A stretch of 64,000 nucleotides of DNA from an uncultured Collinsella sp. (GTDB lineage Bacteria > Actinomycetota > Coriobacteriia > Coriobacteriales > Coriobacteriaceae), in NCBI GenBank assembly GCA_958370785.1, contig CATXKN010000003.1:186001-250000 (forward strand), written 5' to 3'. The first letter of the stretch is position 1. The number at the start of each line of letters is the position of its first letter. Positions 36,773 through 45,547 of this stretch are shown here, piece after piece. Below the pieces are notes generated by a model, which was given only the letters and a program-made list of their open reading frames with translations, did no database searches and was not told the origin of the DNA. The translations under genes and the position numbers were made by a program.

Positions 36773-36803
36773 CGGCTCGGATGTTGGTCCGAACCGCCCG
36801 TTT
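36773..36803 (-). terminator. Terminator of the DUF4430 surface-protein operon
   Basis: On the minus strand ACGGGCGGTTCGGA pairs with TCCGAGCCGCCCGT and is followed by TTTT. It lies 21 bp past the last gene of the riboswitch-controlled unit. Confidence 0.9.
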
Positions 36804-36823
36804 GGCGCGCCATGTCGAGGCCT

Positions 36824-37699
36824 CTAGCCCGTTACGTAATACCACACGACGGTGTCGCCATTCTTGAGAATGTAATTGCTGCAGGCGGTATTGGGCGTTT
36901 TGCCGTTAACGGAGTACATCCAGCCGCTCGTGCCGCCGTGTTCCTTCTCGGCCAAACCGCCAATCGCGGCAACATAGGTACCATACGACGAAGGGCGCGC
37001 ATTGATAGAAAGTCCCAACGCACACAGCGCGTCGTAAGGAGTTGCGCCCTCATTGAAGGTGAACGTGCCACCAGAAGAGACAGGGTTACCCACGGCGCTC
37101 GATGTGACCGAGACCGTCACCGTGACGACGTGGCTAGGCTGCTGCGAGCCGCCCTGATCGCCCGTAGAGGCGCCGCCGCCGTTGGATGCAGAACCACCGC
37201 CGGTCGTCGAGCCAGCGCTCGAAGATGAGCCGTCAGAAGCGCTTGATCCGCCAGTGGACCCAGAATTCTGCGAACCCGATTTATCCCCGGACTTCTTACC
37301 GCCCTTGCCTTCGGACTTCTTCTCCTTCGAATCCTTGTCAGACTTCTTGTCCGAAGATTCAGACTCGTCCTTCGCATTGTCCGAAGATTTGGAGTCCTTG
37401 GGCGCAGTCTTACCCGAAGCGGTAGTCGAGCCGGAAACCGACGCATCCTTGGCAACGACGCTCTCCCCCGTCACAGCCCGCGCAATCCAGTCGATGGACC
37501 ATGCACTGCCGGCAGAGGGATAGACAAAACCCAGCGACACAACGATCAAGACGATGCAGACGGCTGTCAGAACACCAACAAGTGCCTTGCGCCGCGGGGC
37601 GGACGCCGCCGAAGCGGCGCCCTTTTGCTTTGTATCGTCAAGCTGAATGAACGACGAGTCGGGCTGCTTGGACTCGGCGTCCTGAGGTTTATTGGACAC
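36824..37699 (-). CDS. Membrane-anchored DUF4430 (transcobalamin-like) protein
   Basis: About 291 residues. A cytoplasmic N-terminus with basic APRRKALVG precedes one TM anchor (VGVLTAVCIVLIVVSLGFVY). A long Ser/Lys/Asp/Gly linker (about 80-195) spans the wall. The C-terminal ~95 residues are one DUF4430 domain: GTFTFNEGATPYDALCALG, GTSGWMYSVNGKTPN and NGDTVVWYYVTG. That domain resembles the C-terminal domain of transcobalamins. I chose the GTG at 37699, preceded by GGTGAGG; the GTG at 37708, directly after the previous stop codon, is possible. Almost certainly co-transcribed with the giant protein and thus under the cobalamin riboswitch. The cobalamin role is inference. Confidence 0.8.
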   Translation of the reverse strand: MSNKPQDAESKQPDSSFIQLDDTKQKGAASAASAPRRKALVGVLTAVCIVLIVVSLGFVYPSAGSAWSIDWIARAVTGESVVAKDASVSGSTTASGKTAPKDSKSSDNAKDESESSDKKSDKDSKEKKSEGKGGKKSGDKSGSQNSGSTGGSSASDGSSSSAGSTTGGGSASNGGGASTGDQGGSQQPSHVVTVTVSVTSSAVGNPVSSGGTFTFNEGATPYDALCALGLSINARPSSYGTYVAAIGGLAEKEHGGTSGWMYSVNGKTPNTACSNYILKNGDTVVWYYVTG

Positions 37700-37708
37700 G
37701 GCCCTCAC

Positions 37709-40700
37709 CTACCGACGCTTGGTGAATACGAACACGCCGATGACGGCGAGACCAATCACGCCGGCCGCAACACCAACGACGGCAAGCGGATTGAAGCCAG
37801 ACTGCTGCACAGGAGCCTCAGAGGACTTCTTGGCGGTAGTCGCGACGGCCGAACCCGTATCGGACTTGGAGCTGGACTTCTTGTCGGACTCCTTGTCCTT
37901 CTTGTCGGAGTCCTTGTCCTTCTTATCGGAATCCTTCTTGGAATCCTTGCCGTCCTTGGTCTCGGTCGCGGTGGTCGTGGAGACCGGCTTCTGACCCGGA
38001 GCAACGGCGCCGCCAGACTGTTGGCCGTTCGTGCCGTTGCCGGAGTTACCGCCATTGCCGCCATTGGAGCCAGAACCGCCGTTACTGCCAGGATTCACAG
38101 CCTTCTTGGTCCACTTGGCATACAGCGTCATATCAGCCGTCACCGCAGCGTCAAATTTGTATGCTTCCGTGCAAGCCTCATCGGTATACCAGCCAGCGAA
38201 GGCATACCCTTCGCGCGTCGGATCGGCAGGCTTAGTGACAGAGCCGTTGGCAGTCGTGGTCTGGAAATCGACCTTGGATCCCTCGCCAGTGTTAAACGAG
38301 ACCTTCATGCCAGCGTTCAGCTTAAACAACGCGCCAGAGTCATTGATGTAGTACAGGTTACCCTGGGCATCACAAGCGATGGGCGAGTCACAGTAGTTGT
38401 TGTGGCCCGTTGCGCTAAACACACCAGAAGCCTCAGTGTCACCCAACTTGTAACGATATACGCCACCGCCCGAGGTGTAGTTAACGTAATCAGAGCTCTC
38501 GCCGTAGTTAACCGTGAAGTAGACATACGCGTCTTTGCCCTGGATACTCACGAGCGGAGCGCCCTTGATGCCACCATGTCCGGCTGGCAGCTGAGAGCCG
38601 TCCGCCGTCGTGACCAGCGTCGTATCAAAGTCGTTATTCAGATCGATGATAGCGAGCGCCGCGCTGCCATTGGCTTCGCCGCCGACAATCAGCTTGCCGT
38701 CCTGCATCGTAGGCGCACACGCGCAGCCGGTAAGGCCAAGGTCAACTACGCGCTCCTCGGTAATTCGCGAAGCGGCATCCGCATCGCGTGAGTCGCCATC
38801 AGAAATCGCCAAGACGTGCAGCTTGCCGTCGCGCGAGATGAGATAGGCATGGCTACCGTCAGCCGAAAGCGCGCAGGTTGAGTTGACAACAGCGCCAATC
38901 GAAACACTTCCGAGCACATCGCCCGAAGACTTGCTGAGCATCTCGACGGTACCGGCACTGGTGGGAACCAAGACAAAGTCATCGCCCACCGTCGCGCCCG
39001 TCCAGTAATAACCCTCGTCGGCATTGACATGCTGCCAAGAAACAGCGCCGGTCAGGATATTAATACGCGTCAGATGACCGTTATTGTACGTACTCGTTCC
39101 ATAGTCGACATCAACGGTGCCGACATAGAGGTAATTGCCATCAACCGTCAGCTGAGAATTCGACTGAGCAGTCCCGCTCACGGAGCCAGTAACCCAAACC
39201 GTTGTGAGCGCGTCAGCCGTCAGGGCCTGGACCGCACCGCCGTCAAGCGGAACGATGACCAAACCGTTCGCATAAATCGGGCGCGAGGTGTAACCGACCG
39301 CAGTCTTAAGATTCGACTCGGCAAGGACCTTGCCCGACTCGGCGTCAATCTTTAGCAAGCGCTTGTTGACGGCAAGGTATACGTTGCCGTTCACGACAAT
39401 AGGCTCGCTCGCGTTGGGATACGCCGAACCAGAATACGCCTTCCAATCGAACGTCCAGGAGCTCGCTAGCGCACCCGTAGGCGTCGAAACGTTTTCGACC
39501 GCTGTATTGGACTTGCCGTCCCAATCGGACTTCCAATCGGTCGGACGCGGGGCGCTCGGATTTACGACGACCCCATCGGGGTTGGGCACGGTGTCGCCAG
39601 CAGCATAGGCCCAGACGATCGTATCGCGCGACTTGAGCACATAGTCACTATCGAGCTGAGACCCGGGAACGCCGTTAACAAAGAACGACCAAGCGCCGGC
39701 CAACTTAGTGCCGTCAAGCGGAGAGACAAGGCTGTGAACGCCCCAGAAGCCCAGCTGATCGTACATCTCGGACTTGATGCCCAAAGCATCAAAGTAGGCG
39801 GCAGTGGCGTCCTTAATCGTCGTGCCCTCAACAAACACCTGCGTCGAAGGATCGGTCCAGCGCTGCGCCTTATCGTCCTTCTTGCCGATGATCTCCATCG
39901 AGACGGAGACCTGACCGGGCATGGCGCCATCGGAACCATAGACCCAGGTAACCTCGTCGCCGGCCTTAAGCGTGTAGTTGCCGGCGCCGACATTGGCCAT
40001 CTTGCCGTTAACGAAGAACTGCCAGGACTTCCAGGTGCTTTCGTTAACCTGTACGGTCGAAAGCGTCACGTTCTTATTGAACGGGGAAGTCAGCGAATTG
40101 AGGAACCAACCGTACGAACCGGTTTGGACGTCGGCGCCAATACCGGCCTGCTTAAAGACCTGCTCGGAAAGATCGGCGGCAGTTGCGCCCTCTTCCACCA
40201 GCGCGGTCGTAGGCTGAGCCCACGTTTGCTGAGCACCTGAAGCATCCCGGCCGATAACGGTGCAGCTTACCGAAAGCTGGTCGGTGGGCGCAGCGTCACC
40301 GTACTTCGAGTAGCACCAGACGACAGAGTCGCCCGCCTCGAGAGTGTATTTGCCAGCGCCCACCGATGCAGCCGTGCCGTTGATGAACAGCTGCCAATAG
40401 GCGCCCGTAGTATGGTCGTATGCAAGGGTGCGATCGACATCGAAAGGCGACGTAATGGAATTGAGTACCCAACCCCAAGAGCCGTTGGGATCATAGTCGG
40501 CCTTGAGGCCGGCCTGCTTAAAGAGCTCCTCGGAAAGATCGGCGGCCGTCGAGCCATTCTTGAGCGTGTACTGCGTCGCGGCAGCCCACGTCTGCTGCTT
40601 GCCCTTGGAATCGACGCCGATAACCGTGCACGTCGCCGTAACCTCGGGATCGTTTTGACCGCTCGTGCCCAGAACCGTGATCTTTGCCGAGACATCCTGG

Positions 40701-43700
40701 TTGGCAAGCTTGGCATACGCGGCATTGTCGGGATAGCGCTCAGCATAGCGAGCGTACTTCTCGCTCGTCAGGCGCGAGGAAACGACAACCTTCGTGTTGT
40801 ACTGCGGCTGCGTGACCTTGAGGTTCTCAGCAGAGACAATAGAGCTGTTGCTCGACTTAAACAGACGCCAGTCCTGTCCAGACATCGCGTCATAACCAGG
40901 CAGGTCTACCGGAACAATGCCGAGGGACGTCGAATCGGTCGTTGCCTTGTTGTAGCTCCAGGCAAGGTTGCCGTCAGCATCCAGATACGCTTTCTGGAAC
41001 GCGTGCATGTCGGCCGAAACGGCATTGGCGTCCTGGCCATTCAGAATGGCGGCAGCATAGCCGGCCTTCGCCTTTTCCATAAGAGAAAGCTCGGCATCGA
41101 GCTCGCCCTGGTCCTGCGGAGCAATCGCAAAATCGAGGGTCTTGCTTGCCGTGACCTCGGAGTTCGACTTGTCGGTCACCGTGAGGGTGATCTTGGTCTT
41201 CGCCGCCTCGGTGCCAGGCAGCGGCTGATAGACCGTGCCCTTGTAGCCGTTGAACGTAATGTCATCGGTGCTGGCAGAGTACTTGACCTCGTAATACTTG
41301 CCGTCGATATTGAGCGTGCTCGTGCGCGGCATCTGCAGGTCGGCGGTCAAGCCATCCTTGTTGGCGACCGTGTCGGTGCCGGAGTACTTGATGTTGTCGT
41401 AGGTAAAGGCCGCATCGACCTTCTCCTGGAGCGCCTTCTTGTCGGCGGCGACCTTCTCAGGATCACCCTTGACCGTCACGACAAAGTCATGCGAGCCGGC
41501 AAGCTTAATGTCGCCGCTCGTAACCGTAACCTTGGCGGTCAGCGTCACGTCTCGATCGCTCGATGCGCGCGAAACCTTACCCGTCTTATCTTCCCAGCTA
41601 TAACCAGAAACAGACAGGCGCTCGGTGTCGGAGCTTGTCCATTCAACAGAGAATTTCTTTGCGGAACCCGCCTTGTACGGAAGCGTGACATTTTGGGTCA
41701 CGCCATCGGCGGACTCGCCCGACGCGTAGCCAATCTGCAGGGATTCGGCGGCTCCGTCAAGAAGGTCTTGCAGTTTGGCCTCGTCCCAAGCAACCTGCAC
41801 GGACTTGTTGGGCAGATAATACTCGGTCTTGCCATCGCGCGATAGTTCAAACGCCACATCGGCGTTACGCAGACCGTCGATGTTGTAACCGGTGTAGTCG
41901 TTGGGATCGATGTAGAAGAACGTCACATCGCCGTTGGTCTTATCCTGGGCGTCGGAGATACCGACCGTGGCCTTGTCATCCTCAGCCTTAAAGGCAACGC
42001 CGCCCTCAGAGATCTTGACGTCGATATCGGTAAAGCCCAAATCGGCAAGCTGCGCCTTCAGCGCATCATTGACGTTGCCGCCCTTGGCGCTGTAATCAAC
42101 AGCGATCTGCTTGTTAGCATCGTTGAGCTTTTGAACTGCGGCCTCAAGAGAGCCTGCGGCGATCACGGGGTTGGCAGCGACGAGCTCGACCGTCGAGCTG
42201 CCGCTCGTGGCGACAGCCTTCAGATACTTGCCCGCGGCAGAAGCCGAGACAGTCGCCTCGGCGCCCGACATATCAGACAGCAGCGTCCAGTCGGCCTCCG
42301 GAGCCTTCGCATCGTCCGCCGCATACCAGGCAACAGTCGCCTGACCGGTGACGTCGATACCGTTGGTGGTCGAACCGTCGGCGCGCTTGGCCTGCGCCGT
42401 CGCCTTAACGCTATCTCCCGAGACGAGATGGGTCGAATCGCTATTAATCTGCGGGCTAGCAATCACGCGCAGCAGGTTATACTCCCCCGCCGCGGTAACG
42501 CTGTCCGACGAAACCCATTCAACCGTGTTGTCGAGAGCGTTCGCCGTGACCTTGATGCGCTTGCCAACAAGCGCGTCCGAAATGGTCAGGCTGCCATCGG
42601 TCGTATCAATGCCGTCGGAGAGCTCGGTCCATTCGGCATCGCCCTCGCCCTTGGCATACCACGCCATGGTGAGCTCGGCATCTTCGGGCACGTCCTTGGT
42701 CGAGCCCGACCAGCTACCCGGAACCTGCACGCTCGGCGTGATCTTTGAGCCCACGCTGAGTGTAACGTTCTTATCGGCAAGCTCAATGCCCGCCAGCTTG
42801 TACTGGCCCTTGAGCGTCACCGGACCAAGCGGAGCTACGGACTGCGTGCCGCCGTAGGAGCTCTTCTTCTGCGTGCTGGAAACGGTATTTTCGCTCGTAA
42901 CCTTCACGCGCAGGTACTTGCCAGCATAGGCGGCGTCAACGGTATAGGCGGCCTCGGTAGCACCGGGGATATCGGTATAGGCGGAGTCGTAGCTCGAGCT
43001 GCTGTTTGCATACTGCCACTGGTAGGTCACGTTATCGGTGCGGTCGATATAGTGATAGTTGGAGCCGTCCTTTTTGCGCACCTTAGTCTTGAGCGTATCA
43101 CCCACACGTACGCCGCTGGTGGCGGGAGAGCCCTCGAACTGCACGTCGTAAAGCTCAACTTGGCCAGCGACGGAAACGGGACCCGCCGCATAGTAGGGCT
43201 TCTGCTCGCCATAGCCGCCGTTGGCCTTAGCCACGACGTAGCAGCCCTTAAGGGCGGCGGTCACCGTCAGGGTGTTACCGGTCTCGCCCTCGATAGGCGT
43301 GTTGCACGAGCTTGCGGTGTTCGAGGTACCCTTATACCACTGCCACGTGACATGTGAATCGGTGGTGACGTCGGTGGAACCCGCCTTGGCGGTCGCCGTA
43401 ATCGTGGAACCAACCTCGACTTTGCCCGAAGTCGGGCTCATAGTCACGCTCGTGACATTAATTGAACCGGCAGCAGCAACGAGAGCGCCCGTCGAGTTGG
43501 TCAAGCTCGAAGAGCCGATCTTCGAAGACACCTTGCACTTGAGGTACTTGCCGCCCAAAGCATCGGTTAGCTCGAAGGTCTCACCCGTGGCGCCCGCGAT
43601 ATCGGTATACGTACCACTCTTGGTGTCAGAGCTCTGCCACTGATAGTTGAGCTTGCTCGCGTCGACGAACGCGCCGTACGCGCCGCCCTTCTCCTTGGCG

Positions 43701-44884
43701 CGAGCCTTAGCGGTATCCCCCACCGCAAAGACGCTCGTGTTGTCCTTGGTGTTAACGATGGACACGGCCGAAAGCTCGACCGCACCAGCCTGTTTGACCT
43801 TGCTGGAAGTGGTCTTGTTCACCGTGTTGACGCCGGCATTGGCCTCGACCCTGATGTACTTGCCCTCAAGGTCGTCGCCCACCACGAGCGAAGCACCCGT
43901 CTCGCCCTCGATCTTGGTAAAGCCCGAGTACTGCGAGGTGGATGCGGACCACGTGTAGGTAACCTTGGCGTCGGCGGGGGCTTGCTGATAATAGCTTATG
44001 TACGGAGTCGCCGTCAGGGTATCGCCTATGCTCGGCGTGTCGCTATTCAGCTTGACGCTGTTAAGCTCCATCTGCCCGGCACCCAGCACGGGACCGGGGA
44101 TGTTGTTGGCATTGATACCCGAGCCGTACGAAACCGAGGGGCCGAAGTAATCCTTGCCATCAACCGTTACCTTGCAGATGAAGTATTTGCCTTCCATCGC
44201 GGCGGTGACGGTGAGCGACTGCTCGCGGCCTACGACCTCGGTGTAGTCGGCGACATTGCTGCTGGCCCTGGTCGTGCCGGCGAGCCAGGTGTAAGTCCAG
44301 GTGCCGGGATTGGCAACGGACTCAGTCGAAGTGCCGTACCAGTCGTCCTCGACCTCATCGTACATATTTGCCCAGAGCGTATCGCCCGCGCTGAGCGCGC
44401 CCGACTTCGTGGAATAGGAGCTGTCCTTATCCTTGGTGTCCTGGATGAAGACCTTGGCCTCGCTCGAAAGCGTTGTGGCGGACGCGGCGGCAACGGCGTT
44501 CTTCTGCTCCGAAGCAGCAGACGCCGCAGCGAAGTTCTCGGACTCAGTCGCGTTGTCTGCGGCGGTGTCATCGCCATTCGCGGCACTCGCAGTTGCGCCC
44601 TGATCCGCGTCGGCGCCATCGGCAGCAGCGCTCGCCGCCGCACTGTTCGCGCCGGTGTCGGTACCGGTGCCATCGTCGGCCGCCGCGCCCTCGCCGCCCG
44701 TCGCAGCCTGAGCCACGGCCTCGGCAATGCCCTCGGCGCCCTCGGCCCAAAGTTGCGCCGGCGTGGTGCCAAAAGCCATGGCAAAAGCCAGGAACGCCAC
44801 CAGACCGCGCTTGGCTACGCCATGGGCAATCGCTCCATGACGACGCCACGAGGCGCGCTGGCACTCGTCCTCAAACATATCCAT
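37709..44884 (-). CDS. Giant cell-surface protein: Ig-like repeats, three DUF4430 domains, PQQ-type propeller
   Basis: About 2,391 residues from the ATG five bases after AGGAGA. Order: signal peptide (GLVAFLAFAMAFGTTPAQLWAEG); Ala/Asp-rich spacer; seven Ig-like repeats (about 135-910) with repeated GKYLRVKV/TYQW cores; atrophied Ig-like modules (to about 1405); three DUF4430 domains (about 1410-1760) with WGWVLNSITSPF, YGWFLNSLTSPF and GFWGVHSLVSPL; a PQQ-type beta-propeller (about 1805-2185); one InlB/Flg_new repeat (GYAFAGWYTDE..LYAKW); a Ser/Lys/Asp linker; and a C-terminal TM helix plus KRR. No LPxTG motif, so it is membrane-anchored rather than sortase-attached. The riboswitch before it ties it to corrinoid supply; it probably captures or hands over cobalamin at the surface. 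Confidence 0.85.
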   Translation of the reverse strand: MDMFEDECQRASWRRHGAIAHGVAKRGLVAFLAFAMAFGTTPAQLWAEGAEGIAEAVAQAATGGEGAAADDGTGTDTGANSAAASAAADGADADQGATASAANGDDTAADNATESENFAAASAASEQKNAVAAASATTLSSEAKVFIQDTKDKDSSYSTKSGALSAGDTLWANMYDEVEDDWYGTSTESVANPGTWTYTWLAGTTRASSNVADYTEVVGREQSLTVTAAMEGKYFICKVTVDGKDYFGPSVSYGSGINANNIPGPVLGAGQMELNSVKLNSDTPSIGDTLTATPYISYYQQAPADAKVTYTWSASTSQYSGFTKIEGETGASLVVGDDLEGKYIRVEANAGVNTVNKTTSSKVKQAGAVELSAVSIVNTKDNTSVFAVGDTAKARAKEKGGAYGAFVDASKLNYQWQSSDTKSGTYTDIAGATGETFELTDALGGKYLKCKVSSKIGSSSLTNSTGALVAAAGSINVTSVTMSPTSGKVEVGSTITATAKAGSTDVTTDSHVTWQWYKGTSNTASSCNTPIEGETGNTLTVTAALKGCYVVAKANGGYGEQKPYYAAGPVSVAGQVELYDVQFEGSPATSGVRVGDTLKTKVRKKDGSNYHYIDRTDNVTYQWQYANSSSSYDSAYTDIPGATEAAYTVDAAYAGKYLRVKVTSENTVSSTQKKSSYGGTQSVAPLGPVTLKGQYKLAGIELADKNVTLSVGSKITPSVQVPGSWSGSTKDVPEDAELTMAWYAKGEGDAEWTELSDGIDTTDGSLTISDALVGKRIKVTANALDNTVEWVSSDSVTAAGEYNLLRVIASPQINSDSTHLVSGDSVKATAQAKRADGSTTNGIDVTGQATVAWYAADDAKAPEADWTLLSDMSGAEATVSASAAGKYLKAVATSGSSTVELVAANPVIAAGSLEAAVQKLNDANKQIAVDYSAKGGNVNDALKAQLADLGFTDIDVKISEGGVAFKAEDDKATVGISDAQDKTNGDVTFFYIDPNDYTGYNIDGLRNADVAFELSRDGKTEYYLPNKSVQVAWDEAKLQDLLDGAAESLQIGYASGESADGVTQNVTLPYKAGSAKKFSVEWTSSDTERLSVSGYSWEDKTGKVSRASSDRDVTLTAKVTVTSGDIKLAGSHDFVVTVKGDPEKVAADKKALQEKVDAAFTYDNIKYSGTDTVANKDGLTADLQMPRTSTLNIDGKYYEVKYSASTDDITFNGYKGTVYQPLPGTEAAKTKITLTVTDKSNSEVTASKTLDFAIAPQDQGELDAELSLMEKAKAGYAAAILNGQDANAVSADMHAFQKAYLDADGNLAWSYNKATTDSTSLGIVPVDLPGYDAMSGQDWRLFKSSNSSIVSAENLKVTQPQYNTKVVVSSRLTSEKYARYAERYPDNAAYAKLANQDVSAKITVLGTSGQNDPEVTATCTVIGVDSKGKQQTWAAATQYTLKNGSTAADLSEELFKQAGLKADYDPNGSWGWVLNSITSPFDVDRTLAYDHTTGAYWQLFINGTAASVGAGKYTLEAGDSVVWCYSKYGDAAPTDQLSVSCTVIGRDASGAQQTWAQPTTALVEEGATAADLSEQVFKQAGIGADVQTGSYGWFLNSLTSPFNKNVTLSTVQVNESTWKSWQFFVNGKMANVGAGNYTLKAGDEVTWVYGSDGAMPGQVSVSMEIIGKKDDKAQRWTDPSTQVFVEGTTIKDATAAYFDALGIKSEMYDQLGFWGVHSLVSPLDGTKLAGAWSFFVNGVPGSQLDSDYVLKSRDTIVWAYAAGDTVPNPDGVVVNPSAPRPTDWKSDWDGKSNTAVENVSTPTGALASSWTFDWKAYSGSAYPNASEPIVVNGNVYLAVNKRLLKIDAESGKVLAESNLKTAVGYTSRPIYANGLVIVPLDGGAVQALTADALTTVWVTGSVSGTAQSNSQLTVDGNYLYVGTVDVDYGTSTYNNGHLTRINILTGAVSWQHVNADEGYYWTGATVGDDFVLVPTSAGTVEMLSKSSGDVLGSVSIGAVVNSTCALSADGSHAYLISRDGKLHVLAISDGDSRDADAASRITEERVVDLGLTGCACAPTMQDGKLIVGGEANGSAALAIIDLNNDFDTTLVTTADGSQLPAGHGGIKGAPLVSIQGKDAYVYFTVNYGESSDYVNYTSGGGVYRYKLGDTEASGVFSATGHNNYCDSPIACDAQGNLYYINDSGALFKLNAGMKVSFNTGEGSKVDFQTTTANGSVTKPADPTREGYAFAGWYTDEACTEAYKFDAAVTADMTLYAKWTKKAVNPGSNGGSGSNGGNGGNSGNGTNGQQSGGAVAPGQKPVSTTTATETKDGKDSKKDSDKKDKDSDKKDKESDKKSSSKSDTGSAVATTAKKSSEAPVQQSGFNPLAVVGVAAGVIGLAVIGVFVFTKRR

Positions 44885-45027
44885 TTGTCTCCTATTGTCT
44901 GAACTTGGGACATTGCCCAGCGGCTGCCCCACGTCATCGCGCACATTGCGCTCGAGTACCCCCATCGGGGTCCCCCTTCCCTCCAGAGCCCAACGCGCAC
45001 CGGCGGCTTTCGCCACGGCCGCGCACA

Positions 45028-45200
45028 AGATGGGAGGCGATCCGACTTAACCTTACCGACCCGGGCGCATCGTCCGATCTGCGACGCGACTATCCCGGGC
45101 CAAGAGGAATTACGGTTACTGGTACAGCCGGGGACTTGCACCCCGATTCTCCCAAACGCGCAGGAAAACCGCGCATTCGTGCGTCTCCGCACCACCATCT
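45028..45200 (-). ncRNA. Cobalamin riboswitch
   Basis: Read on the minus strand: GGGAGAATCGGGGTGCAAGT then CCCCGGCTGTACC and AGTAACCGTAA match the conserved core of cobalamin riboswitches, and AGTCGGATCGCCTCCC near the 3' end matches the B12 box. The outermost P1 helix is AGATGG (45195-45200) with CCATCT (45028-45033). The leader then runs about 145 nt to the giant gene's start codon, with several GC-rich hairpins that could sequester the ribosome site. B12 binding should switch off the surface-protein operon. Confidence 0.92.
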
Positions 45201-45209
45201 AGGCCATCG

Positions 45210-45238
45210 ATTATTACTGTCGATATGGTAGCACGCAA
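45210..45238 (-). promoter_or_regulatory. Likely promoter of the riboswitch leader
   Basis: On the minus strand TTGCGT and TAATAAT are separated by 16 bp, ending about 10 bp before the riboswitch P1 helix. Fair match to a sigma-A promoter. Confidence 0.5.
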
Positions 45239-45328
45239 AAGGGCCCCGCACACAGGCGAAGCCCAAGGTAAAAGCTATGGTTTGCGATAGGAAGAACTGT
45301 CGTCGGACCTTGCAAGAACAGCCCGTTT

Positions 45329-45482
45329 CAAAACTATGCCAGATTACGGGGCTGATTCAGCACTTCGCAATCATATCTGCCATTTTCGAAAACCAGCGAC
45401 TCATCTACCTGCGGTTTTAAAAGCACGGATTCCGACATGGTCGAGGTTCGGCACTCCAGCCCCGTAAACCGGCATAGTTTTG
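45329..45482. repeat. Long inverted repeat enclosing non-coding DNA
   Basis: 25-bp arms (45329-45353 and 45458-45482) match at 23 positions. They enclose 104 bp without a coding frame. It lies between the riboswitch promoter and the convergent end of the ABC1 kinase gene. It resembles in plan, not in sequence, the elements at 7418 and 49496. Confidence 0.75.
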
Positions 45483-45547
45483 TTTGGACCAGCCCACGTC
45501 GACGCGACGCAAGGCAAAATAGCCCGTCCCCCCGACCCGGGAAATCG

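Noticed and set aside
37709..37830. LPxTG-type sortase signal in the giant protein
   Set aside because: The C-terminus has a TM helix and KRR tail but no LPxTG or close variant before it.
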